Notes under the pieces: generated by a model
What the model saw: only the letters and a program-made list of their open reading frames with translations
What the model was told of the DNA's origin: nothing
Database searches by the model: none
Position numbers and translations under genes: made by a program
In this document: one piece after another, positions 45,021-56,395 of the stretch
Layout of the letters: each line of letters opens with the position of its first letter
Position numbering within the stretch: position 1 is the stretch's first letter
Assembly (NCBI GenBank): GCA_029204225.1
Contig: CM055097.1
Coordinates: 73,029,716-73,093,715 of the forward strand
Reading direction: 5' to 3'
DNA: 64,000 nt
Origin: Diphasiastrum complanatum
Taxonomy: Eukaryota; Streptophyta; Lycopodiopsida; Lycopodiales; Lycopodiaceae

Positions 45021-45699
45021 ATTGGAAGATGTGTGTGGAGCGATGTTGGTGCGGAAAGAGAGGATTGTGAAAGATGGAGGTTGGGAAAATAAAGATGGAA
45101 GGTAAGGTATTGTAAAGTGGAGGTGTGTTTGCAAGGAGGAATTCGACGTATGTCGTTTAATAAAGGATGGTGACAGAATGTGGTTGGGAAAGAAGATGGA
45201 AGGTATAAGTTTGGAAAACGGAAAAGGTGAAGATGTTGGGCAAGGATGGAGATGTGTGAAAATGGATGTATGGAGGTGAGAAATGAACTAGAGGTAAACA
45301 ACAAGTTCTGTGATGTTGATGATAGTATATTCAATAGTGTAATGGGAGCGTGATGAATGCTCGCATGACACTACCCTTCAACATGTGAAAAATTGCAAGA
45401 TGATGTGTTTTCTACCGACAATGTTAGGTTTGGAAATGTTTGGTGATGGCGCTCTCAATGGCAAGCAAACGATGATGGTGGATAGTCGGTGGAGGTGTTG
45501 TGGAAACGATGACAGATGCAAGGAACAATAGAGTGCCAGGATCATGCATAGGAGCAAGGAAATTGCCAGCAGATCGTTGCAAGAAAATGCCAGAATATGC
45601 ACTTCGTTGAGGTGCGAATGACATCGGAGTGATGACATTTATGGACGTCATCTTTTGGTTTCGGACGAGATGGGATGTGCCAATTCGTTAAATTTTGAA
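45021..45699. other. Spacer between the minisatellite blocks
   Basis: G-rich on the plus strand; the long minus-strand frames are Ser/Leu/Pro/His-rich and not protein-like. No motif was recognised. Confidence 0.35.
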
Positions 45700-46200
45700 T
45701 TTGGAACCTTCGGTCGAGATTTGATAGGTACTTCGATTGAGATGTGATGGGTGCTCCGGTCGAGATCTTATGGGTGCTCTGGTCAAGATTTGATGGTTGC
45801 TCCAGTTTAGATCTGATGGGTGTTCCGGTCGAGATGTTATGGGTGTTCCGATCGAGATCTGATGGGTGCTCCAGTCGAGATTTGATAGGTGCTTCGGTCG
45901 AGATCTGACAGGTGCTTTGGTCGAGATCTGACAGGATGCTTTTTCGGTCGAGATTTTATAGGATGCTTTGGTCAAGACCTAACAGGACACCTCGGTCGAG
46001 ATTCAACTGTACGCTTCGGTCGAGATTTGAGACAAACCCGTCGGTTGAGATCTGACAAAACGCTTCGGTCGAGATCTAACAGGATGCTTCGGTCGAGATT
46101 CAACTGTACGCTTCGGTCGAGATCTGAGACAAACCTGTCGGTTGAGATTTGATAGGAGTCCTTCGGTTGAGATTTGACAGGAGTCCTTCAGGAAACTATG
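45700..46200. repeat. Minisatellite array, about 24-base unit, block 2
   Basis: About 20 copies of (T)TCGGTCGAGATCTGACAGG(TGC) variants. A longer higher-order pattern, including GATTCAACTGTACGCTTCGG, is repeated near 45998 and 46103. The same 22-base phrase AACCTTCGGTCGAGATTTGATA, split here as AACCTTCGGTCGA and GATTTGATA, also stands alone near 53348, upstream of gypsy-2 gag. Confidence 0.9.
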
Positions 46201-46584
46201 TGATTCAAGTGAAGAACTTCAAGGGGGAAAATATGACTGTGGCTCAGAGTAGGAGTTCTTATGGGAAAGGTGTATCTCAATGAATGTTTGTATGCTTAAT
46301 TGGGAATGTTGAGATACTAGATAGACATAAATGAGGTGGGCAAAAAGTGTCAGAATCTTTTTCAATGTTGTAGCCTATCATTTGTTGACCTAGAACATTC
46401 ATGACAAATGGGTATTTATAGAAAAAAGAAAATGCAAAGAAAGTAAATAAGTACAGGTATGAATTATAAACAAGAAACAAGGTTAAAAATAGGCATGCAA
46501 AACGAGAATAACAAGAAAGGAAATAAGAAAATAAAATAAAATAAAAAGAATAAAAAATGTAAAATACATACTAGGAAAAAGGTG

Positions 46585-49500
46585 TTAAATTGGGTCAACA
46601 AACAACAACTCTTCGTAATACCACCGTAGATGACCACCATTGACGATAGTGTCTAGGAGTATTCCGTCAAGTGTTTGCAGTTGGACTACACCATTAGAAA
46701 ATATTTTATTAATAACATACGTCCCTCACTTCAAAATTCAATTTGCCTGGGTGCTTTTTAGATGTATAAAGAAGCACATGGTCACCTAAGTGTAGATTTT
46801 TATTGCATAAGTGACGATCATGCCAGGCCTTTTGGCGTCGTTTGTTAACCAGTTGTGCGTGGTAAGATATGAGTCTTGTCTCGCATAACTGGGCTAATGT
46901 AAATAGCTTGGTTTTGACTTGTTGTTCAATTGTACCTTTTTCATAGAGATCTATAGAAAAAGCTTCCATAACTCTTAGCGAAGGGACTAAGAATTCTACA
47001 GGCATTACCGCCTGTTGACCATTTAGTGGAAAGGGGTAACCCACCCTCTGGCTTTCTTCGGGGTGGTGCGGTAAGCCCAGATAGCTGAAAAAAGTTTTGT
47101 TTCCCAATCAAAGCAATTGGTTTCAACTATCTTTGTCAAAATTCTATATATCATTTGGTTAGTGAATTCGCCTTGCCATTACACCTAGGATAGTACGGTG
47201 TACTCTTTCGGTGAATGACAATGTAATAGCGTAATAAATTATCAAAAATAACATTAAAAAAATGCTTGTCCCAATCACTAACTAGGTCTATAGGATAGCC
47301 AAAATGAGCCTCAATCCACTTAGGGGCGTAATCTATGGCTATGAGGATGTAACGATCTTGGGTATGTTTCGCTGCTGGACTGATTGGTCCAACAAAGTCA
47401 ATTCCCCACTTATGGAAGGCTTCGCCTTCTATAATGGGAGTCAGTGGTGTGAAGTTTGCTTTTGTATTTTTCTTGGCTCGTTGACAAACATCACATGTTT
47501 TAATGACAACAAATGTGTCTTTAGACAAGGATGGCCACCAGAATCCTGCTCAAAGGATAATTTTAGCTGTGGCTTCAGCAGAGAAGTGGCCACTGCCAAT
47601 GCCCTCATGAGCCTGAGATTTGATAGGTCGTATCTCTGATTCATAAGAGCATCATCGGATAATACCGTCAACGCTCCGTTTGTAAAGTTGTCCGGCTATT
47701 AATTGAAAGGGCACCTCTTTAAGCAAAAATTTTCTTTTTGCAGTCATATTTAGGCCTTCTTTGAGTCTTCCTATTGTTAGGAACTGAGTGATCTCCTCAG
47801 CCCATAAGGGTGTAGCGTCAATATGAAAAAGGCATGCATAAGGAAGATCATCGTTGACTGGTGCAGTTGCTTTTACAGCATTAGGTAGTCGGGAAAGGTG
47901 ATCCGCCATGAAATCTTGGGTCCCTTTCCGAATGACTACACGAAAATTAAATTCCTCTAGTATCAACAGCCATCGAGCTATACGTCCCGTTTTACAAGAT
48001 TTATTAACAATATATAATAGGGCTTGATGGTCGGTGTAGAATGCAAAGGTTTGGCCTAGTAAATAATGTCTTAGTTGTTGTACATCATAGACCATCGCTA
48101 ATGCTTCTCGCTCAATGGTTGTATTTTTTACTTCAGCAGACACCAGCTAGCTACCTGCTCAAGAAACGTATTGGGAAATCCTTGCCATATTCGTCCGGTT
48201 GTGCAAGAAGACCTCCAATGGAATATTCACTTGCGTCAGTATGCACATGAAACTCTTTCGTATAGTTTGGCGAGCAGAGTATGGCTGTCGTGGTAAGGGC
48301 GGTTTTCAACTCCTCAAAGGCTTTAATTTGTTCTTCGGTCCAGCGGGGATCAACTACAACTAAATAAACGAGACGTGCCTTGCCGGCATAATCGATTATA
48401 AAGATGTGATAATAATTTGTGTGACCAAGGAAGATGTACATTTCCTTCACTATTGCAGGTAAGGGCATTTCAACTATTACCTTGATTTTTGAAGGATTGG
48501 TAGAAATACCGTCCCTTGAAATTATGTGCCCGAGTACCACCCCATGGGTGACCCAGATTTGGCACTTATCAGGGTTTAGGAAAATTTCAAATCTACGGCA
48601 GCGAATGAAGATTTTCTCCAGTGCATCAAGGTGCATAGCCGCTGAGGAATGTACACCCAGATCTTCGAGATAAATCTCGACAATCCGATGTAACAAGTCT
48701 TGGAAGGCCAGTTGCATGACCCTCTGAAACGTTGAAGGGGCGTTGCATAAGCCAAAAGGCATGACATTATAAGCGTAAACCCCGTTCTCTATGGCAAAAG
48801 TCATTTTATGTTTATCTTCAAGGGCTATTTGAACAAGGAAATAACCGTTGAATCCATCCAAGAAGCTAAAAGTGCTAGCTCCTGCCATTTTCTCTAAGAT
48901 TTGGATCGTTAAAGGCAAGGGAAAATGGTCTTTCTTCATAGATCGACACGAATACGAAGTTTGCCATTTTTCCTGGGTACAACCACAATGGGTGATACCC
49001 AATCAGTATGTTGGACTTCATAAATGAAGCCAACATCCAGCAGTTTCTTAATATCTTCATCGATTCATTTGCGATAGATGGGGTTACTTCTATAAGGTTT
49101 AGCCCCAATAGACTTAGTGTTGTCTTCCAAAGGAACCGTATGAACTACTACTTCAGGCAAATTTCTTTCATTTTTGTATAGTTCCATGCAAATACATCCC
49201 TGTATTTGCAAAGTAGAATTTCCAGATCAGAAAGTTGTTCGGACGAAAGGTGTGCACCAACATGATCTAGTCGATCCATCTTCTCATCAGGATCTTTAAG
49301 GTTTAATGGCATCATTTTAGCTGGTCCTTCAAAGGAGTTGGAACTTGGTGTAGGTTCCCGGTGTGGCTGTGGTAACTGGATAACAACATCATCTAGTGTA
49401 AAATCTTTAAATTTTTATGGGAGATCGAAAGGTGGTTCCACAAAGTTTTATGGAACTTTGAGAATCATCTTTGTTGAGTCACTACCAAACGTGAAAGCTT

Positions 49501-52500
49501 GGTCTGATGGTTTGGATTCTGTCTCGTTATACAAAGGCTTAATCGGTTGCTTAAGCTTCTCACGCATCTATTTTTGATGCTCAGTTTATTTTGTATCGAT
49601 AATTTTATTTTTTTGTAACCGAGGTTTTTGTGGTTTTTGAGTGGGCGGTGTTGTTGCCTCACTTATCATATCGTCATCGATTGTATCCCAGACTTCGTTT
49701 GGATACACATCCGATGTGTATACTTTGGATTTGGGCCTATACGCTTGTGCATTGGGTACGTCAGATGTTAGTTGGACATGAGCCAATGACCCTGGTGACT
49801 TGATCTCTTGAGGAATTGCTTTTGGCAAATAACGTTGGGCATCTAGATAAAGGAGTACATGTTCATCCGTCATTTCAACATCATCCATCGAAAGAATACC
49901 TTCTTCGGAAACATGGGCGGTAGAAACGCTAGGTTCTCCTGGGCACCATGCTATAGGAATCAGGTCAACCATCATAAGTGAGATGATGAGTGTATCAATG
50001 TCTGTAGAAGATGGGAGAATATCCACACCTTCTGCAGTGGTTTTGATATGACATCAATTGGAATCAACACAGTCCACAGTGGCTAGTGTCTGTCCCCAAT
50101 TGATTATGTTCGTTGATCTCGTATAGTGGCCTTTGGGTTGGATCGGGACACTATCTGATTTGTCATATGTTGTTGATGACCAATCATCATAAACTTTAGC
50201 AGGCTTGAAATGGCCAGTTGAATCAACGGTGACTCGTTTGTTGTGATTGCCAAAGGTGATTTTGCTATGCTTCCAATCTTGGACAACCCTTGCCATCTGG
50301 AGCCAGGGTGTACCAAGAAGGAGTTTATAGGTATTGGCATCTTCTGGTAAGTCTAAGATGACACAATCGATTACAAATTTGACACCTGCTATTTGAACTT
50401 TAATATTTGATAAATGACCAACAGGGTCGGTAACTCATTGATCAGCCATGTGAAGTTTGTATCGCGGTTGATCGAGGGTATGGAATCCCCATGACTTTGC
50501 CAAAGACAAAGCCATTATGTTAATGCCTGATTCGCTATCAAGGGTAGCAGATACTACGGGATAGTCTTTATAGGACAAAGACAAGGTGATGCTAGTCCCC
50601 TTAGCAACACCTATATTTAGTAGATTCATAGGAATCTGGAAAATTTCAAGAATCTCTTTTGTTTTTCGTTGTTCATCACGAATAGTAGGCAGCTGAAAAT
50701 TACGATGGATATATCAGTGAAGACCGGTGAAAGATTTTAGCGCACTATGGAATGGCATAGTGAGTTGAGCTTGCAGGAGGTCAGAAAATACCTCAAGTCC
50801 CTGTAGAGATTGCTCTTTGTCAGGGATCTGAACAGATAACAGACTTTCTGTATGTCCTTCCTCCCGCAAAAACTCCTCTCGAAATTCATTGTATTGCCTT
50901 TGTTCCACGTTTGGGTCTGAGTAGTGGCTTCCATTCGGGTCAGCTGATTTTTCATTGTTTTGTTGCTGTTCTTGTTGTTGGCGTTGTGCTCTAGTTAGAA
51001 CTCTAACAGGTTTGAATGAGATATGATGTGCTAAAAGGATCATGTTAGGTTTGTTTAGGGTAGTCTTTGAAACTGTGTTTGCGAACATAGTCTAGGCACT
51101 TCGCATGGTATTGTTTCTTAACTTTACAGTCAACCATGCCAGTTTTGCCACAAATAAAACAATGGTTGCTCATTGGGCCTATGGCAATAGCATAACCATC
51201 TTGGATGGCTAGCGATGCTAGATTTTTTGATGGTGTGGAATACTCATCTCGTTTGCATGAGCATGAGTTGTCAGTTTGATATAGTTGGAAACTAGTAGAT
51301 GGAAGTGTTGTATCGTGATGATATGAGTGATCGTAGGAGCTTTCTACAAGATGTGTTTGTGTAGATTCTCGAGGATGTCGATGGTTTTGTGCTCCTAGAT
51401 CTTGTTGTATCCATGGAGGTGGTCTTAAGAGCGCCAACTGTGGTTGAGGTTCATGTCTAGATTGTCTGGAAACCTCTTGTATATGGACTTGGTTGTTTCA
51501 TGGTGGATAATGCTTTTGTTGGTTCTATGAAACAAATTGTTGTTGAGGAGGTTGATAATGTCCCCTTGACTGGTTGTGAGGCTGGTTCCTCGGGTTATAA
51601 TAGCAATAGAGTGAGGTATGCCCCATAAAGTCGCAGATATCAGATTTGATCAATGAAGTATCTAGGATTGGTTGGTATGAAGGGCACTCATTGCCAGTGT
51701 GTTCACCTCAACAGTGAGGGCACCATGTGTTCTCTCATCTATGTGGATTTGGCCAGTGGGTAACTGACCTGGCATTGAACTCTAGATAGAGTTAAGAATG
51801 TTTTGAAACTCTTTCATGAGTTTCTCCATCTGTTGTTGGTGTTACTGGTTACGCAACTCCATCTGGGTTTTCCACAACTGTTCTCGTGTTTTCTCGTTTG
51901 GTCGAGCTTCTTGGACAACACGATGTGCTCTCCATTCACATGGCTCATCGACATCTAATCCCTCGTCTTCTTCCCGAATGGCATCAGACATGTCTTGTTT
52001 CAATGATGTGTATTCATCATTGGAGTGAAGTTCACATCGTATCCATCGTGGGAGTCCAACGAGGAACGAAATTATGAGCATAGACTCAGTGGGTTGCTCT
52101 TGTACCTAACTTTTTAATCTTCTAATCATTCAATGTAGTCACGTACTTTCTCATCTTTTGTCATTTTGATGTTACTTAGCTTGACAAAAGGACTTTCGAT
52201 CAAGCGAAATGGCCTGAAGCGTTTGATAAATGCCTCCTTCAAGAGTGACTAGTCTCGTTTATCTTCACGATCAAGGTTAAAAAACCATTCTCGTACTCGA
52301 TCGATCATGGTCATCGAGAAGGGCTGTACCATGGCGTCTGGTGATGTCTCACCATAGACATCACATGCATTTTCAAATATACTTGAAGAAATCTTTGAGG
52401 ATTAGTGTTACCATCGTACTTAGGTAAATCTAGCTTTGGAGTACGTTTTTTAGTATGCAGAACATTATTTGCAAAAGCTCCATTTAAGTGAGCTCGTGCA

Positions 52501-52620
52501 TGTGAAGATTCTACAGCATGAAAATGTGGTCGATCGTATGGAGCTTCAAAACGCATGGGTTCCCATCTGTCAAATGAGTGGATAGTCCTCTGTAGAATTC
52601 GGATCATAAGGACGATCCAT
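46585..52620 (-). mobile_element. Ty3/gypsy gag-pol, non-chromodomain type (gypsy-2)
   Basis: Minus-strand order. Gag starts at an ATG at 52620 (MDRPYDPNSTEDYPL) and continues PKLDLPKYDGNTNPQRFLQV and WFFNLDREDKRD near 52260. A Cys-rich FICGKTGMVDC is near 51145. Protease-like TLDSESGINIMALSLAKSWG is near 50550. RT runs 49002-48151 with ASTFSFLDGFNGYFLVQIAL and MPFGLCNAPSTFQRVM; the active site is YLED instead of YxDD. RNase H (HTDASEYSIGGLLAQ; TIEREALAMVYDVQQLRHYL) is near 48240-48060. The integrase zinc finger (GIGSGHFSA..., CDVCQR) is near 47600-47480 and its core (WGIDFVGPISPAAK, TPYYPRCNGKANSLTK) near 47420-47160. The C-terminal end is GVVQLQTLDGILLD, stopping at 46585. That ending, without a chromodomain, suggests the Athila/Tat side. 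Several stops and the YLED change make it inactive. Confidence 0.9.
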
Positions 52621-52817
52621 AACAACTCTAGAGTACCTTAGGATTGTGGAAGTGGGCCTCTTGGACTCTTTGGTCACTTAACTCTTTGGATTTTTTGTTC
52701 AGAATGTGGTTTTTTTTGCCGTGGAATGCGGTTGCTACGATTCAACAATGGATGTTGTGGAAATGCGGTCTGTTTGCGGTTGAATGTGGCCTATTTGCGA
52801 TTGAATGTGGGCACTAT

Positions 52818-52951
52818 GACTCAAGGGCGAACGCAGTCGGGGTGCAGGTGAATGCAATTGTTGCAGTTGATTGCAGTCAGTTACGATTCAAGGGCAAATG
52901 GAGTTGGGGTTTGGGTGAATGCAGTTGTTGCAGTTGATTGTAGTCAGTTGC
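52818..52951. repeat. Two-copy tandem repeat, 67-base period
   Basis: 52818-52884 and 52885-52951 both start GA(C/T)TCAAGGGC and end GTTGCAGTTGATTG(C/T)AGTCAGTT. They lie about 200 bases upstream of gypsy-2 gag, in its leader. Confidence 0.8.
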
Positions 52952-54436
52952 GATTTCTATGGTTTGCAGTGGTGCAGCTAGCGGTTTGTGTGAATTGTCA
53001 GATATAACTCCGAAAAACGTTGGATATAGATCGTCGATTCAAGCTGTCAGATGCACCATCAATGCTAGGCAATCGAATGTAAATGGGATGCAGATGAGTG
53101 TCGGATGAAAACAAGTGTAGATGCATAAAAGACAAACAGAGTCAGAGGGCATCAGATGCAAATGAGAATAGAGGGAGTCAGATGCAAACGAAGATAGAGG
53201 GCATCGGATGCAAACAAAATGTGGTGTTGATGCAAGTTGTCGGATCTGATGTCTGTTGTACTCGTCAGTTCTGATCGTCATTTGAAAGTTCTGTGGTCAA
53301 GCGTGGATTAGGTCCGGTTGAGATGGTGAGGAACCCATTCGGTCACGATTGGACCCAGAACCTTCGGTCGAGATTTGATATGTGTGAGAGACTTTAGAGT
53401 GATGGTTTTGTAGCACAGATCAGAAAGGTTTGGCTTAGTTTAGTGTCTATACAGTTGTGGAAATGGTGTCAAATGTTCACAGATTCACTAAATCTATGGA
53501 CATGGTTTCTTTTATCGTTCTCTTCTTTTTGTTACTTCTGTAGGTTACGGTTCTTTACGGTTTGGTCTTCTTGTTAGAATGGTTTCCAAGCAGAAGCGTT
53601 TCTCAGATTATAATGAGTATTCCCAGCCTATCAGTGGAGAGAGACAGATATGTTACTCAGCTACATGCATATACAAGCCATGCAACCAGTCCTAGCTCAA
53701 CATAGATCAACGTTCTGAATCAGGGAGCAAATCTACAATCTATCTAGCAAAATCAGAGAACAAAGCAATGACAAGATTAAGTTACTCAGCAAGAAACAAG
53801 AAACAAGAAAACTATTCTATTAACAGCACTCTAACAACCCAAGGATCAAGCTTGATGCTTAGAATGCTCAAGAAACAAGAATGTTAATCCACATCCACCG
53901 AGAAGTACTAGTTAAGAATGTCAAGCAAGAACTGTCTAAGCCTCATGGTGAATCCCGAAAGATGGAATGACCATGTAGGAACTAGTATTTCTAGGCTAAT
54001 GTAATAAATTCAAGTAGACCCTTACAATCCAGTTCTTGATTGTTCTTGGGGTGTCCAAGAATCAAGAAATGTGTGTTTCTTGATTCTTGGACTTCTAAAA
54101 TGTTGTTTCCTGTTTCAGTTCTGTGGATTAATGTATGTGTAGAATAGTTTTAATGCTTAAGATTTGATTCAAATTCATTTTTGCAGTATTAAAGTAGGAT
54201 TTCATGGCATTTCAACCACTCTACACATTGATTTCTTGGTTGAATGCATGATCTTCATGTTTGGTTTGAAGCATGTAATTTCAGTTCAAGAGTGACTGCC
54301 CTGAGTTGTCCTCTGACAGGCAGGACAATACTACATCAATATCAGCCCCTTTCTACCTGGTTTGGGCTCTAAAACAAGATAGATAAACTTTCTAAATGCC
54401 CACACTCTCTGCTGACAGGCGAAACACCAACATAAG
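52952..54436. other. Gypsy-2 leader and spacer to gypsy-3
   Basis: Repeated CAGATG(C/A)AAA phrases (53040-53230) and one isolated copy of the TTCGGTCGAGATTTGATA minisatellite unit near 53352 lie here. No primer-binding site or matching 5' LTR for gypsy-2 could be placed. 53400-54430 has no gene. Confidence 0.4.
54053..54092. repeat. Perfect 17-base hairpin
   Basis: Arms GTCCAAGAATCAAGAAA (54053-54069) and TTTCTTGATTCTTGGAC (54076-54092) are exactly complementary around TGTGTG. A third, related TTCTTGATTGTTCTTGG occurs just before, at 54033. Confidence 0.9.
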
Positions 54437-56395
54437 CTATAAGCAAAAGTAAAGAAGACAAAACATTAGTAGACAGATCCTATAGACAAGGAATCTGTAT
54501 ACAGTAGGTGCTATCTTATGATGAATGCCTAACTCATACGTTGTCTCTTCAGCCATTATATTTACACTGGATCCTGAATCTATGGGTACACTATCTAAAA
54601 TGCATCTATTAATTATCACCTGGATCTAAGGTGGGCCTTCGTCACCATGGTTTACCAATCCTACATCAACTAATGGAAACTTAGTTTTTTTTTTTTCCTT
54701 TGCAAAAATTGTTCAATCTCTTTCTTATAGTATTGATTATCCTCTAATAGTTGTTTAAAAGTTATATTGGGCATTCTAGAGGCAAAATCTTCCACTATGT
54801 TATATGAACGATGTCTAAGTGGTGATGGGTCTCTAGGTATCCTACTACTTGTAATTGGATCTGAAAACATTATTTTTTTAACTTTATTTGTTTCTTCATC
54901 TAGGAGTTTCTTAGCTCCTAAAATAATATCTAGTTCATAGTATTTTTCATTAGATCTATCAAAGTCTGGATCTTTAGGAATTTTTGCAATTTGCTCTGTA
55001 GGTTGCGTTTTAGTTGTCACATTTTTCGCGCTTTTTGCAATTTTTGCAATATTTGCATTTTTATCCTTTTTAGTTTTTTTTTTCATCTCTAAGTATTGGC
55101 ATATTCTTCCTACTTCTAGTTGTAATTTTATTTAAATCCAAGTCTAATTCAGGCCAATTTCGGTCTTGATTTTCTATGGTCTCAGACTCTACTTCTATCC
55201 TTGGGACTACCATGTCAGTGTTAGCTTTAGATTGTCGTGGCCCATCTTCTCTAGGCGTATTTATTATAATTAACAAACTACGGCTTAGACCATTGCTGTT
55301 GTGGCTAGGGACATTCGGTAGTGACATGTCCTTCGCCTTTGCAATTAGTGCAAAGTGGCACATATCCTACTAACCTCCTAGGTTCAGGATAGTCAGGCAA
55401 ATAGTGACCAGGGGCTCCACAATTATAGCATGAACCCTTTACTCTTGGTGGAGGAGTGGAATCTCTTGCCCCTCCTCTATGCAAAATAGTATATTATTGG
55501 CTATTGCATGGTCTAGACGTAAAACTCTTTTGGTTAGAGGGGGTAGCAGTATAGGCTACCTCCTCATGATTCTCAACCGGACAGAGGAATAATTCTTTCT
55601 CTACATAGCTAGTTTGTAAATTAGGACAATTCATTTTAGAATGTCCCTCTTTACCACAGGTTGTACACCAAATGTTAGCATTTGATTTTGCTTTCTTCCT
55701 CGTAGCTTAAACGTCGGACATCTGGACTTTTAAGTCCCCCATTTCCTTCGCTAAAAGCTCTATACTTTTTCTTAATGGATCTGTCTTTTTGGACTTTTCC
55801 ATTCTTCGTCTCCTATCTGAGTTTTTACTCTTAGATTTTCTATAACTAGTTTCTTCTTCAGACGATGAAAAATAAGATGAAGAATTGGAAGACTCTTCTT
55901 CATCTGTTGAATCGGATTCTAACTTAGACTCCGTAGACGAGTCAGATTCTTCTATTCTCTCATGTTTATGCTTCTTACCAGTACTCTTTCTATCATTTCT
56001 TCTTCTCCTAGAAATTTTAGAAGTTTCATAGTTTTTTGTGGATACTATAACATCCTCTAAGGAGTCCGTCAATCTCTGACGACAGTACCTATCCATCTTC
56101 TTGGGTAATCTGCCCAAGAACCATTCCTTTTGCATGGGAATAGGATATTGTGCTCCTAGCTTCTCTATCAAATTCTTAACTCTTCGAGTATACTTTCTAA
56201 GTGACTCCTTTGGCTTTTTCTCTACCATATTAAGACGTGCTAACAGTCTTGTGGAATAGCCTATCTCTCTAAACTGTTTAAAAAATGCTACCTTTAAAGC
56301 ATTCCAAGTATTAACCGTTTTCAGAGCTAACTAGCTATACCAGATCCTCGCTTGCTTGCGCAGAAGACCTGGCAAAATTCTAACTTTATCCTCAA
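54437..56395 (-). mobile_element. Ty3/gypsy gag-protease fragment (gypsy-3)
   Basis: Minus strand. Gag core: KTVNTWNALKVAFFKQF (near 56300), MVEKKPKESLRKYTRRVKNL (56228) and a Lys/Ser/Glu-rich segment. Three zinc knuckles follow: CTTCGKEGHSKMNC (about 55660), CYNCGAPGHYLPDY with its last Cys changed (about 55425), and CTNCKGEGHVTTEC (about 55345). A Lys-rich linker leads to VPIDSGSSVNIMAEETTYEL, the protease active site, near 54570. RT and everything after it are missing. The right end is fused to copia-9 RNase H at about 56396. Confidence 0.88.

Noticed and set aside
45688-46152. Repetitive Arg/Ser/Asp-rich frames on both strands
   Set aside because: They translate the minisatellite units in different frames.
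44738-46200. Possible CRISPR array (24-base repeats)
   Set aside because: Units are contiguous and degenerate with no unique spacers, in a plant retroelement context; this is a minisatellite.
52644-53281. Plus- and minus-strand frames rich in Trp/Gly or Cys/Ser
   Set aside because: They lie in the repetitive gypsy-2 leader (67-base tandem repeat and CAGATGCAA-type repeats).
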